From positions 1-37,576 of the forward strand of contig JAEUVK010000046.1 in assembly GCA_016787135.1 (NCBI GenBank): a stretch of 37,576 nt of DNA, read 5' to 3'. The position numbers were made by a program, and so were the translations under genes. The number at the start of each line of letters is the position of its first letter. Within the stretch, counting starts at the first letter, position 1. Shown here piece by piece: positions 15,671 to 25,863 of the stretch. The DNA comes from Chitinophagaceae bacterium (GTDB taxonomy: Bacteria > Bacteroidota > Bacteroidia > Chitinophagales > Chitinophagaceae). The notes beneath the pieces are model-generated. The model saw only the letters and a list, made by a program, of their open reading frames with translations. It did no database searches and had not been told where the DNA came from.

Positions 15671-17914
15671 ATGATAGCAAAAACCAGGATCCTTATTCTG
15701 ACAGGCTTTCTGCTTGTTCTGTGTCAATTGACCACGGGCCAAACCTCATTTATTTCACTAACCGATACTGCCAGGGGCCTCGATAGTTTCAAGCCTCCTA
15801 AGAACCGGGAGCTCTTTCATGATTACATTGATGCCGGGCAAAAAACCATTCTTAAATCTGATGGGATCATCGACAGTCAGTTTACGCCTTCTGCTAATGA
15901 AGAGATCAACTTCCTCCTGACCAAAACAGTAACCGATCGTATTGACTGGCTGCAATATTCGATTGAAATGGACAGTGCTGTCAGCCCGCAGAATAAAGTT
16001 CGCTACCTGAGAGGAATTGAGAACGTGCTGAAATATTTCAGTGCAAATACCGCTGCAAGAAAAGTAAATCCTTTGCTGTTGCCTGATATCATCACTACCT
16101 ATGAAAATTGTATGCTGTTTGACAAGGAAGGGAAATCCATTGAATCAATTATAAAGAACTCGTCCTATCCCGTTGCGTTATCCATTGCAAAAGCTGACAG
16201 GGTCACTTTTGAAAAAAATGAAGGATACTGGCCTTCCCAGTATGCTGTGGTATTAAAATATTGCGCCCTTCACCCGGAACAAACTTTTCTGACATTGAAA
16301 GATAACCCGGATATGCCTTTTGCGGATAGTCTGATAAGGGCTGTTGCCAAAAGATACCCCAAACAATTATATGATTATGCACAGGCCAGCAACAGACTGG
16401 GGGCTGCAATACGCAATATTAAAGATGACATTTTCATCAGTACCGTAGCCCGTATGGCAAGAAGTAAAAGCGGCCAGCAGTATTTCCCTTTCCTGGACAA
16501 TATTGTAAAAGGTAAACTGACCATTGAACAGATAGATGCAATAGAAGCAGATTCCATTCAATATTTCAAACTGCTCGTAAAAACGCAGATGGATTATGTA
16601 GAAAGGCTTTTGGATAGAGATACAGCGTTTGCGTATAAAGACCTGACAGCTAAAATTGAAAAGAAAGCAAAGGATGTTTTTGTGAATACGATCAATGGAC
16701 TGCATAATGAGAATGACGAAGTGCGGTTCAGATGCATCCAGCCGTTGAATGCCGAGGAGCTATACTACCTGGCTGTTTTGACGGATGGGCTTATTTATAC
16801 ATCCAGCTATACCAAAGGTGTGTATCCGTTAATGATGAAAAAGATCAACAACCGGCCGGATTCTCTATTAATGAGCCTGCATTTTGATCACTACAGAAGA
16901 TTCATCAGCCAGGCCGCTGCTTATAATACCCTCGGTAACTTCTTAACTGCCTTTCCCAACCATACCGATGCCGATGACCTGATGCGTGCTTTTGTCAGCC
17001 GGCTTGAAAGAACAGAAGGACTGGAAGATGGAGTGGATGTAGCCGATTCGTATGCCAGCATTGCAGAAACACTTAAACCAAGGGCAGCTGAAATGCTGCG
17101 GAATGTGCAGGCCAATTATGAAAGAAATGTCGAAGAAAACAATCCCAGGGGTATGGCGATCTATAATATTTTAAATAAATTATTTCTTTCGGCCGACTCC
17201 ACGCAAAAGATTGACCTCACAAAAGAGCTCGGCATACCACCGGTATATAATGTTCCCTATTCTTCATTAACCAATGACAGTGGAGCAGTAGTGGCGCAGG
17301 TGTTCTTTTATGGTGATAAAGACGGACAGGTGATCTTTCCGGGCTTTTTGAATATGTTCAGCGGGTCAAACTGGAAAATAGACCGGAGTAATCCGCAATG
17401 GGTGGTAATAAGCTCAATAAAAGGAAAACCTGTAAGCATTTTTGCTAATAAGCCTTTGCCGGAAGAAACCGGTGAGGATGACAAAGCGCAAAAAGCTTTG
17501 GTAGAATACATTGAAACAAAAAAGCTGAGCCCTACGATCACTATTCATCGCGGGCATAGTTATTTCGCCAATTCTACTATTGAATATATGGCGCCATCTT
17601 CCCGTATTGTGTTCATGGGTTCCTGCGGAGGTTTTCATTTGATCGACGCTATACTAAAGAAGTCACCAGATGCGCATATCATTGCATCGAAGCAGATTGG
17701 TAAGACAGCTATTAATAAACCTTTCTTTTCCTTGCTGACTGAAAAGCTGAGGAACGGGAATGATATTGACTGGCTGGGTTTCTGGAACAGTTTTAAAACG
17801 GCGGCCAATGTAGATGGGTTTGAAGATTACATTCCGCCCTATAAAAACCTCGGGGCCATTTTTATCAAAGCCTATACAAAAGCCATGGGCGAAGAAGTAG
17901 ATAAGACGTTTTAA
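15671..17914 (+). CDS. Secreted 747-aa protein of unknown function with a possible clan-CD-like His/Cys pair
   Basis: I do not recognise a named family. A signal peptide (about 1-24, ending TTGQ) is followed by a largely helical region (about 60-500) and a C-terminal alpha/beta domain (about 540-740). In that domain a predicted strand ends in TIHRGHS (H626, H629) and the next strand ends in RIVFMGSCGGF (C652), followed by DAHIIASKQIG. A small-residue-flanked His after one strand and a Cys after the next hydrophobic strand is how caspase/gingipain-like (clan CD) peptidases present their catalytic dyad, but the 23-residue spacing is shorter than in characterised members. Periplasmic or secreted. 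A -7 box lies just upstream and it appears to be a single-gene unit. Confidence 0.7.
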   Translation: MIAKTRILILTGFLLVLCQLTTGQTSFISLTDTARGLDSFKPPKNRELFHDYIDAGQKTILKSDGIIDSQFTPSANEEINFLLTKTVTDRIDWLQYSIEMDSAVSPQNKVRYLRGIENVLKYFSANTAARKVNPLLLPDIITTYENCMLFDKEGKSIESIIKNSSYPVALSIAKADRVTFEKNEGYWPSQYAVVLKYCALHPEQTFLTLKDNPDMPFADSLIRAVAKRYPKQLYDYAQASNRLGAAIRNIKDDIFISTVARMARSKSGQQYFPFLDNIVKGKLTIEQIDAIEADSIQYFKLLVKTQMDYVERLLDRDTAFAYKDLTAKIEKKAKDVFVNTINGLHNENDEVRFRCIQPLNAEELYYLAVLTDGLIYTSSYTKGVYPLMMKKINNRPDSLLMSLHFDHYRRFISQAAAYNTLGNFLTAFPNHTDADDLMRAFVSRLERTEGLEDGVDVADSYASIAETLKPRAAEMLRNVQANYERNVEENNPRGMAIYNILNKLFLSADSTQKIDLTKELGIPPVYNVPYSSLTNDSGAVVAQVFFYGDKDGQVIFPGFLNMFSGSNWKIDRSNPQWVVISSIKGKPVSIFANKPLPEETGEDDKAQKALVEYIETKKLSPTITIHRGHSYFANSTIEYMAPSSRIVFMGSCGGFHLIDAILKKSPDAHIIASKQIGKTAINKPFFSLLTEKLRNGNDIDWLGFWNSFKTAANVDGFEDYIPPYKNLGAIFIKAYTKAMGEEVDKTF

Positions 17915-18002
17915 AACAAAGCCGGGTATTCTGACATAGTTTCCGCCTGTAAAGTTTTTTATCTCTTTATCTCTTTTCACTCGTTGACTCTCAGCTTTCT
18001 CT

Positions 18003-18010
18003 TAGTTTTG
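18003..18010 (+). promoter_or_regulatory. Promoter -7 box upstream of the ABC exporter
   Basis: TAGTTTTG matches TAnnTTTG exactly. A partial -33 (GTTGAC, 17983-17988) is nearer than ideal. Transcription would begin near 18017, which allows the TTG at 18033 to serve as the start of the ABC gene. Confidence 0.45.
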
Positions 18011-18032
18011 CCATTTCATCAACAGTAACATC

Positions 18033-19808
18033 TTGCCGGGGACTAAAAAAACAATTTTTGATTTTGCTTTATTGCGCCGGGTATTCGGGTATGCATCACC
18101 GTATAAAAGGAAATTCTATTGGTCGGTGGTGCTTGCGATCGTACTGGCCATCATTACCCCTGTGCGCCCCTTACTGATACAATTAACCGTTGACAGGTAC
18201 ATTGCCCGCTCTGTTGAGAGTATGGTCATTTACATGACCATTATACAGATAGGGTTGCTATTAGTGGAAACAGCGTTGCGTTTTCTTTTTTCATTTATGA
18301 CTAACTGGCTGGGGCAGTCTGTGGTAAAAGATATGCGGGTGGCAGTATATAAAAAGATACTCGGCCTGAACCTGTCACAGTTTGATAAAACGCCAATCGG
18401 GACGTTAACGACACGTACTATCAATGATATTGAATCCATCAACGATATTTTTGCTGAAGGACTGGTGCCGATCATTGCAGACCTGCTTTCTATCGTTTGT
18501 GTACTTGGCTATATGTTCTGGGTTGACTGGCAACTAACGCTGATCGCTTTGATCCCGTTCCCGATCATGATCATTGCCACGTACTATTTTAAAGAAAGCA
18601 TCAACCGTTCTTTTTTTAAAGTAAGAAATGCAGTAGCAGCCCTGAATGCCTTTGTACAGGAGCACCTGACAGGAATGGCCGTGGTACAGGCGTTTTCTGC
18701 AGAAGAAAGAGAATTTGCCAAGTTCAAAAAGATCAATAGAGACCACCGCAATGCTAATATCAAAGCGATATTTGCTTATTCTGTTTTCTTTCCATTAGTG
18801 GAAATTGTACTAGCCCTGTCAATAGGGCTTGTTGTATGGTGGACTTCAAAAGAAGCGTTGAACCTGCAGCAAAGCCAGCAAGGGGTAGTGGTATCCTTCA
18901 TTCTTTGCCTGAACCTGCTATTTCGCCCTTTACGGGTATTGGCTGATAAATTCAATGTATTGCAAATGGGCATTATTGCCAGCGAAAGGATATTCAAAGT
19001 GCTGGATAATGATGATGTGCCAAAGCCGCCGGAAGGAGGTTATAAAAAGACCCCGGAAGTTTTGAAAGGAGCTATCGGGTTTGAAAAAGTGTGGTTTGCC
19101 TATGCTGATGAGAATTATGTATTGAAGAATGTAAGTTTCCGCATCGGTGCCGGAGAAACAGTGGCAATAGTTGGTCATACAGGCAGTGGCAAAACGACTA
19201 TTATCAGTTTACTGAACCGGCTGTATCATATCCAGAGAGGGTCTATCAGGATCGATGATATCAATATCGGAGACTATGATCTTAACATATTGCGGAAGAA
19301 TATTGGTGTGGTGTTGCAGGATGTATTCCTGTTCTCCGGCTCTGTAATAGATAACATCACCTTGCGAAATCCTGATATTTCAAAAGAAAAAGTAGAAGAA
19401 GCGGCTAAGCTGATCGGAATGCATGACTTTATTATGCGGTTGCCGGGTGGCTATGACTACAATGTCATGGAGAGAGGAGTTACATTATCACTGGGACAAC
19501 GACAATTATTGTCATTCATCAGGGCCTTATTATATAACCCCTCAGTTCTGATCCTGGACGAAGCCACTTCTTCGGTAGATACAGAGAGTGAAATACTGAT
19601 ACAACACGCCATAGATACCCTTATAAACGGGAGAACATCTATCGTGATCGCCCATCGCCTTTCCACTATCCGGAAAGCGGATAAGATCATCGTACTGGAC
19701 AGGGGCGAGATCAAAGAAATGGGAAGCCACAATGAGTTGCTTGCGAAAGGAGGATTCTACTCAAAACTTCATGAGATGCAGTTTGAAAAACACAGAGTTA
19801 TAAGCTGA
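18033..19808 (+). CDS. ABC exporter, fused membrane and ATPase domains
   Basis: A 591-aa half-transporter of the MsbA/LmrA type. Six transmembrane helices span about residues 20-310; the nucleotide-binding domain follows with Walker A GHTGSGKTT (381-389), Q-loop VLQDVFLF, signature LSLGQRQ (485-491, Leu in place of the usual Gly of LSGGQ), Walker B VLILDEATSSVD and the switch His in IAHRLS. It works as a dimer and exports lipids, peptides or drugs at the expense of ATP; the substrate cannot be predicted. No ATG is available: an in-frame stop lies at 18003-18005 and the next Met is deep inside helix 2, so TTG 18033 is the likely start, which fits the promoter just upstream. It ends 81 bases before atpB. 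Confidence 0.92.
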   Translation: MPGTKKTIFDFALLRRVFGYASPYKRKFYWSVVLAIVLAIITPVRPLLIQLTVDRYIARSVESMVIYMTIIQIGLLLVETALRFLFSFMTNWLGQSVVKDMRVAVYKKILGLNLSQFDKTPIGTLTTRTINDIESINDIFAEGLVPIIADLLSIVCVLGYMFWVDWQLTLIALIPFPIMIIATYYFKESINRSFFKVRNAVAALNAFVQEHLTGMAVVQAFSAEEREFAKFKKINRDHRNANIKAIFAYSVFFPLVEIVLALSIGLVVWWTSKEALNLQQSQQGVVVSFILCLNLLFRPLRVLADKFNVLQMGIIASERIFKVLDNDDVPKPPEGGYKKTPEVLKGAIGFEKVWFAYADENYVLKNVSFRIGAGETVAIVGHTGSGKTTIISLLNRLYHIQRGSIRIDDINIGDYDLNILRKNIGVVLQDVFLFSGSVIDNITLRNPDISKEKVEEAAKLIGMHDFIMRLPGGYDYNVMERGVTLSLGQRQLLSFIRALLYNPSVLILDEATSSVDTESEILIQHAIDTLINGRTSIVIAHRLSTIRKADKIIVLDRGEIKEMGSHNELLAKGGFYSKLHEMQFEKHRVIS

Positions 19809-19862
19809 CCAGCTACTGGCACAAAAACCTTGAAATCCGGATTATTTTTGCCCCCTCCCCCT

Positions 19863-19870
19863 TATCTTTG
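19863..19870 (+). promoter_or_regulatory. Promoter -7 box for the atpBEFH operon
   Basis: TATCTTTG matches TAnnTTTG 19 bases before the chosen atpB ATG. A second match, TATTTTTG, lies at 19843-19850. Neither has a clear -33 TTTG at 20 bases, so which one is used is open. Confidence 0.45.
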
Positions 19871-19889
19871 CGCCAAATTTCAGGAAGGT

Positions 19890-21349
<1,460 letters not shown>

Positions 21350-21365
21350 TCATTGCCGGAAAAAA

Positions 21366-21402
21366 TTACTGCATCCAAAGCACAGGGCGGAGGATGCAGT
21401 AA
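21366..21402 (+). other. Perfect 11-bp stem-loop between atpE and atpF
   Basis: TTACTGCATCC (21366-21376) is perfectly complementary to GGATGCAGTAA (21392-21402) across a 15-base loop, 16 bases after the atpE stop. No T-tract follows, so it is not a normal terminator. A second, weaker stem, CCAAATC (21430-21436) with GATTTGG (21446-21452), follows before atpF. Such a structure could protect the upstream atpBE mRNA from exonucleases or mark a processing site. Confidence 0.6.
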
Positions 21403-21478
21403 CTTTAAAAAATCACAAAGAGTAAAACCCCAAATCGCAAACTGAGATTTGGAATCTCTAATCTGGAATTTATAAACT

Positions 21479-21973
21479 ATGCAACTTCTTACTCCTGAAT
21501 TTGGTTTGTTGATCTGGACCTTGCTGGCATTCCTGATCGTATTCTTTCTGCTGAAAAAAATGGCCTGGCCTGCTATCATCAAGGGTCTTCGTGACCGTGA
21601 ACAAAGTATTGCTAGTTCATTGGAAACTGCTGAAAAAGTAAAAGCAGAAATGGCGCAGTTAAAAAATGAGAACGAAATGCTGCTTGCAAAAGCACGGGAA
21701 GAAAGGGCGCAATTGCTGAAAGAGGCCAGGGAAACAAAAGATAAGATCATCAACGAAGCAAAAGAACAGGCAAAAGCAGAAGCCAACAAGATCATTCTTG
21801 AATCACAGGCGGCTATCAATACACAAAAGATGGCTGCGCTAACGGAAGTAAAGAACCAGGTGGGTAAACTGGTAATAGAAGTAACAGAAAAAGTGCTGAG
21901 AAAAGAACTCGGAAATAAGGAAGCACAAGAAGCTCATATCAAGGGGCTGGTGAATGAAGTAAAATTAAATTAA
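21479..21973 (+). CDS. atpF: F0F1 ATP synthase subunit b
   Basis: A 164-aa protein with one N-terminal transmembrane helix (about residues 5-27, EFGLLIWTLLAFLIVFFLL) followed by a long charged helix rich in Ala, Glu and Lys (about 30-150), the peripheral stalk that dimerises as a right-handed coiled coil and holds F1 against the rotor. WPAIIKGLRDREQSI after the membrane helix is a conserved feature of the family. Length is normal. It lies third in the operon and 54 bases before the chosen atpH start. Confidence 0.96.
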   Translation: MQLLTPEFGLLIWTLLAFLIVFFLLKKMAWPAIIKGLRDREQSIASSLETAEKVKAEMAQLKNENEMLLAKAREERAQLLKEARETKDKIINEAKEQAKAEANKIILESQAAINTQKMAALTEVKNQVGKLVIEVTEKVLRKELGNKEAQEAHIKGLVNEVKLN

Positions 21974-22027
21974 GAAACAGGATACAAGGTACAAGAAGGT
22001 TTAGCTTGTGTCTTGAAACTTTACAAT

Positions 22028-22591
22028 ATGCCTAATCCACGTCTTGCATCCCGCTACGCAAAATCATTACTTGACCTTGCTGTTGAAAAAGGACAGTTGG
22101 AGCAGGTATATGCTGATATTATGTGGCTTCGGTCTGCTTGCAAAAGCAACAGAGATTTTGTCAATTTCCTGAAGAGCCCGATCATCAAAAATGATAAGAA
22201 AGCAAAAATATTAGAAGCTGTTACCAGCGGGAAAATAAGCCAGCTTACGGCTGCGTTCAACAGGCTGCTGGTTACTAAAAGCAGGGAAAATCACTTACCT
22301 GAGATCATTACTGCTTTTATTAAACAGTACAAAGAGCAAAAGGGTATTCGCACAGTAGAGCTAACCACAGCACACCCGGTCAGCAATGAGGTCAAAGATG
22401 CCATTATTGCACAGGTAAAAAGATCCGGCGGATTTGATAATATTGAACTGGAAGAAAAAGTGGATGGAAATATCATCGGCGGCTTTAAACTTCAGGTGGA
22501 GGATAAGCTGATCGATGCCAGTGTCGCATATGATCTGAAGGCAATAGCCAAGCAATTTGAGAATAACGATTTTATTTATAAGATCAGATAA
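22028..22591 (+). CDS. atpH: F0F1 ATP synthase subunit delta
   Basis: A 187-aa protein from ATG 22028 (MPNPRLASRYAKSLLDLA); a TTG at 22013 would add five residues and is less likely. The N-terminal six-helix domain (about 1-105) binds the tip of alpha, and the C-terminal part (GIRTVELTTAHPVSNEVK, then GGFKLQVEDKLIDASVAYDL) binds the b dimer; both have family-typical sequence. It is the last gene of this transcription unit: a strong terminator follows 26 bases after the stop, so atpA is not read from the same transcript unless termination fails. Confidence 0.95.
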   Translation: MPNPRLASRYAKSLLDLAVEKGQLEQVYADIMWLRSACKSNRDFVNFLKSPIIKNDKKAKILEAVTSGKISQLTAAFNRLLVTKSRENHLPEIITAFIKQYKEQKGIRTVELTTAHPVSNEVKDAIIAQVKRSGGFDNIELEEKVDGNIIGGFKLQVEDKLIDASVAYDLKAIAKQFENNDFIYKIR

Positions 22592-22617
22592 GGGCAGGCA
22601 TCTCCGGAAATCATTGA

Positions 22618-22645
22618 CCCGTTTGCATTGCAGGCGGGTTTTTTT
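22618..22645 (+). terminator. Strong intrinsic terminator after atpH
   Basis: A 9-bp stem, CCCGTTTGC (22618-22626) with GCAGGCGGG (22630-22638), two T-G wobbles and a 3-base loop, followed directly by seven T (22639-22645). It ends the atpBEFH unit before the unrelated protease gene. Confidence 0.8.
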
Positions 22646-22709
22646 ATGAACAGACGCCTGTGCGATATATATAATATGTAACTTTAGTTCTTACGCCAAA
22701 TCAACTGTT

Positions 22710-25700
22710 ATGAAGAAACTTTACTTATCCTTATGGCTCCTGGCTGCGTTTTCTTCCTCTTGCCTCTATGCCCAGAATAATAAATGTGGTTTTGCCGTTA
22801 CCATGGAACAAGCCCGTGCCAGGGGGTTCAGGGATGATCTGTTTGAAGCTGAAATGACGAGGTTGATCCAGCAAAGAGTACAAAGCCGGTTAACATTTAC
22901 CGGGCCTGTAACGCTGCCGGTTATCTTTCATGTTATTCATCGCGGGGAAACTGAAGGCGCAGCTGGTTCACAAAACCTCAGCCAGGCTATTATCCAGGCC
23001 CAGTTGAATCAGTTGAATGCGGACTACGCAAATCTTTCGGGCTCTTTGTATGGTGTAGCAGCAGATGTGCAGATACGTTTTTGTCTCGCTCAGCAAGACC
23101 CGGGTGGTACGCCACTTGCACAGCCTGGGATACACCGGATAAACGGAGTAACACAAGGATGGAGCGATGTGAATACAGGAACAGCTTTTGATACTCCTGG
23201 TGAAGTCATTGCATATTTTGACGGTACTATCAAGCCTGCATCGATCTGGGACCCTTACCGCTATATCAATATCTGGACTGCTGATATTAATGCCAGTGGT
23301 TTATTGGGCTATGCTTCTTTTCCTGCTCTGAGTACATTGCCTGGTCTGAATAATCTTGAAACAGACCAAACTGCCGGTGTCGTGATTGCGGCGGGCTCTG
23401 CAGGCAGCATTTCAACTACAGGATATGCCGCTCCCTATGATCTTGGCCGCACATTGACGCATGAACTGGGACATTTTTTTGGACTTCGTCATATATGGGG
23501 TGATGGCGATTGTACTGCTACTGATTATTGTGCTGATACACCACCCCAGGATGGTGAGACAGCAGGTTGCCCTGCCCCGGGCACATTAAACAACTGTACG
23601 CCATCAGTTCCTAAGATGTTTGAAAACTATATGGACTATAGCAATGACGCCTGTTTAAATACATTCACCGCTAACCAGGCTACCCGTTGCCAGACAGTAA
23701 TGGATAACAGTCCCCGGCGTATATCCCTGATCACTTCCAATGCCTGTACACCGCCTGTCGCCAATGCTATATCTTTTTTGACTTCGGCTACGGCTACCAA
23801 CGAAACGCCGACTGTGTTAACATGCCCCAGGTATAAGGAGGTAACAGTTTCACTGAAGGCAGCAATAGCGGCATCAGGCAATGCAACAGTGACATTCGTA
23901 AAAGGAGGCACGGCTACTGATGTAGCGGATTATACCATTACGCCTTCTTCGGTTAGTTTTACAAATGGAGATAATGCTACCAAGAACATCACAGTGAGGA
24001 TAAATGATGATGCGACTGTAGAAAGTGCCGAGACAATCATACTGACCTATACTATCAGTGGCAGTGGAGTGGTGGCCGGAGCCGGTAATCAGTCACATAC
24101 TATCACTATCACGGATAATGATCAGGCGCCCGTTATTAATAACAACGGTACCCTCACTGTTTTCAGTCAGAATTTTGATGGTGCTGTATCAGGATGGTCA
24201 ACGGGGTCTTTCATTGGAACACCCGGTGTTAATGTATGGACCATCAGTGGTAATGGCGGTGCCGGGATAACAGGTGGTTCAGCGCATATTACCAACAATA
24301 CCGGAACCAACCTCCTCAATTATGATAATACCAGTACTTCTGATGTAATACTCATCAGCCCATTCATGACAACCACCGGAGGAGCAAACCTTACACTTTC
24401 ATTTAAATACAAGTCTGAAGGGGAGTTTGACGGATCTACTTACTGGGATTATGGGCGCATCATGTATTCGCTGGATGGAAGTGTTTTTTCCACTATTTTA
24501 AACGGGGCAAATCCTTACAGATTTCAGGGGGCAACTGCGGCTACAACCGCCACAATACCTTTACCGGCAGCGTTGAATAATACAACTTTCAAACTGGGTT
24601 TCCGCTGGACGAATGATAATCTTGACGGGACGCCTCCTCCTTTCCTGATTGATGAAGTAGTTGTTTCTACAGATGCCACGAGGATCGAAAGTACCGTGAG
24701 CCAACCGGTGACAGAAAACGTATTCAGCAACCAGGATGTTTATCTGAAAAGCTCTGCAGACGGACAAATACTGGCAAGGATCCAGAATGCCAATGCTGAT
24801 ATTGGTTGTCTTACTGCTACATTAACACAGGCCGGCAATACAAGAGTGGCTGTTACCACCAATACAGGCGGGTACCTGCGGACAGAGAAAGTGATCCAGA
24901 TCTCTCCGGCGGTGGCCAATACATCTGTGACATACACTGGTACACTTTATTTTAGCACTGCTGAATTGCAGGCGTGGATAAATGCCGGGGTACCATTGAA
25001 TACATTAAAGATCCTTAAAGTAACAGATGGTACAAGCCTCGCAAGTACATTGAATGCTTCCAATTCGCAGATCATTACGCCGACGTTTAGTGACCAGTCT
25101 GCTTCGGACTATTATGCATTTACAGGTAATTTCACAGGCTTCTCGCAGTTCATGCTTGCTTCTCCTACTATCAGTTTGCCAGTTGATCTGCTTACATTTG
25201 AAGCCAAAGCTCTTAAAAAGTCAATTGTACTGAACTGGAGTACATCGCAGGAATTAAACAATAAGGGGTTTGCGATTGAAAGAAGTGCTGACGGTACCGG
25301 TTTTGAAAAGATCGGATGGGTGGATGGAAGGATCACCACAAATAGCAGAACCGATTATACTTATACAGATAATTTTGTTCAGCCCGGGATTCTTTATTAC
25401 TACCGTCTGCGACAAACGGATATTGATGAAAGAACAAAGCTTTCGATGACAAGACAAGCCAGAATTGTTGAATCCGGGGTGTCGCTTACGGTTACGCCTA
25501 ATCCGGCCACAGCCGTCGTAAACCTCTTTATTTCAGGTTCCGCAGTACCGGCAGATATACAGCTTATGAATATGCAGGGACAGCTGGTAAGGAAATGGAG
25601 CCAGGTCAACGCTTCTGCGGCTCCTGCAAAACTGAATATCAGCGGGCTGGCCGGCGGGGTTTATATGCTCCAGGTCCAGCTGCCTGCTGAGAAACTGGTG

Positions 25701-25721
25701 GAAAAAGTCATAATCAGGTAA
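22710..25721 (+). CDS. Secreted M43-type zinc metalloprotease with Calx-beta domain and T9SS sorting domain
   Basis: A 1003-aa multidomain secreted protein. Signal peptide (about 1-22, ending LYAQ); metalloprotease domain (about 60-340) with the metzincin zinc motif HELGHFFGLRH at 251-261 and a Met-turn in ENYMDYSND, matching pappalysin/cytophagalysin (M43); a Calx-beta-like domain (about 365-470, ending TITDND); a jelly-roll/MAM-like module (about 485-655, opening FSQNFDGAVSGW); a fibronectin-like module (about 830-915, LNWSTSQELNNKGFAIERSADG); and a C-terminal type A sorting domain (about 925-1003, PNPATAVVNL ... GGVYMLQVQ). It should be exported by the type IX system and degrade extracellular protein. 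It is placed between atpH and atpA, with terminators on both sides; a near -7 box TAACTTTA (22679-22686) suggests its own promoter. Confidence 0.93.
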   Translation: MKKLYLSLWLLAAFSSSCLYAQNNKCGFAVTMEQARARGFRDDLFEAEMTRLIQQRVQSRLTFTGPVTLPVIFHVIHRGETEGAAGSQNLSQAIIQAQLNQLNADYANLSGSLYGVAADVQIRFCLAQQDPGGTPLAQPGIHRINGVTQGWSDVNTGTAFDTPGEVIAYFDGTIKPASIWDPYRYINIWTADINASGLLGYASFPALSTLPGLNNLETDQTAGVVIAAGSAGSISTTGYAAPYDLGRTLTHELGHFFGLRHIWGDGDCTATDYCADTPPQDGETAGCPAPGTLNNCTPSVPKMFENYMDYSNDACLNTFTANQATRCQTVMDNSPRRISLITSNACTPPVANAISFLTSATATNETPTVLTCPRYKEVTVSLKAAIAASGNATVTFVKGGTATDVADYTITPSSVSFTNGDNATKNITVRINDDATVESAETIILTYTISGSGVVAGAGNQSHTITITDNDQAPVINNNGTLTVFSQNFDGAVSGWSTGSFIGTPGVNVWTISGNGGAGITGGSAHITNNTGTNLLNYDNTSTSDVILISPFMTTTGGANLTLSFKYKSEGEFDGSTYWDYGRIMYSLDGSVFSTILNGANPYRFQGATAATTATIPLPAALNNTTFKLGFRWTNDNLDGTPPPFLIDEVVVSTDATRIESTVSQPVTENVFSNQDVYLKSSADGQILARIQNANADIGCLTATLTQAGNTRVAVTTNTGGYLRTEKVIQISPAVANTSVTYTGTLYFSTAELQAWINAGVPLNTLKILKVTDGTSLASTLNASNSQIITPTFSDQSASDYYAFTGNFTGFSQFMLASPTISLPVDLLTFEAKALKKSIVLNWSTSQELNNKGFAIERSADGTGFEKIGWVDGRITTNSRTDYTYTDNFVQPGILYYYRLRQTDIDERTKLSMTRQARIVESGVSLTVTPNPATAVVNLFISGSAVPADIQLMNMQGQLVRKWSQVNASAAPAKLNISGLAGGVYMLQVQLPAEKLVEKVIIR

Positions 25722-25747
25722 CCCTTTCAGGGTATAAAAGAGCAGGG

Positions 25748-25781
25748 AAAAAGGGGTGGATTCTTTCCATCCCTTTTTTTG
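25748..25781 (+). terminator. Strong intrinsic terminator after the metalloprotease gene
   Basis: A 13-bp stem, left arm 25748-25760 (AAAAAGGGGTGGA) and right arm 25766-25778 (TCCATCCCTTTTT), with one G-T wobble, a 5-base loop and a T-run that continues to 25780. The last T residues also form the -33 box of the atpA promoter. Confidence 0.82.
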
Positions 25782-25809
25782 TTTCTCCGGGTGTGTTACC
25801 CTACTTTTG
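25778..25809 (+). promoter_or_regulatory. Consensus Bacteroidota promoter for atpA
   Basis: TTTG (25778-25781), 20 bases, then TACTTTTG (25802-25809): a full match to TTTG-N19-21-TAnnTTTG. It lies 54 bases before the atpA ATG and shares bases with the T-tract of the preceding terminator. Confidence 0.75.
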
Positions 25810-25863
25810 CAGCCTGAAAATCAGGATTACAATCGCTTTTAAAAATTATAAAGCAACCGGAAT

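Noticed and set aside
19830..19889. N-terminal extension of AtpB from a TTG
   Set aside because: It would place coding sequence over two -7 boxes and put 20 residues before a clear signal peptide; ATG 19890 has a strong ribosome site.
22710..25721. Mobile element inserted in the atp operon
   Set aside because: No transposase, terminal inverted repeats or target duplication are visible around the protease gene; an insertion is plausible but not by a recognisable element.
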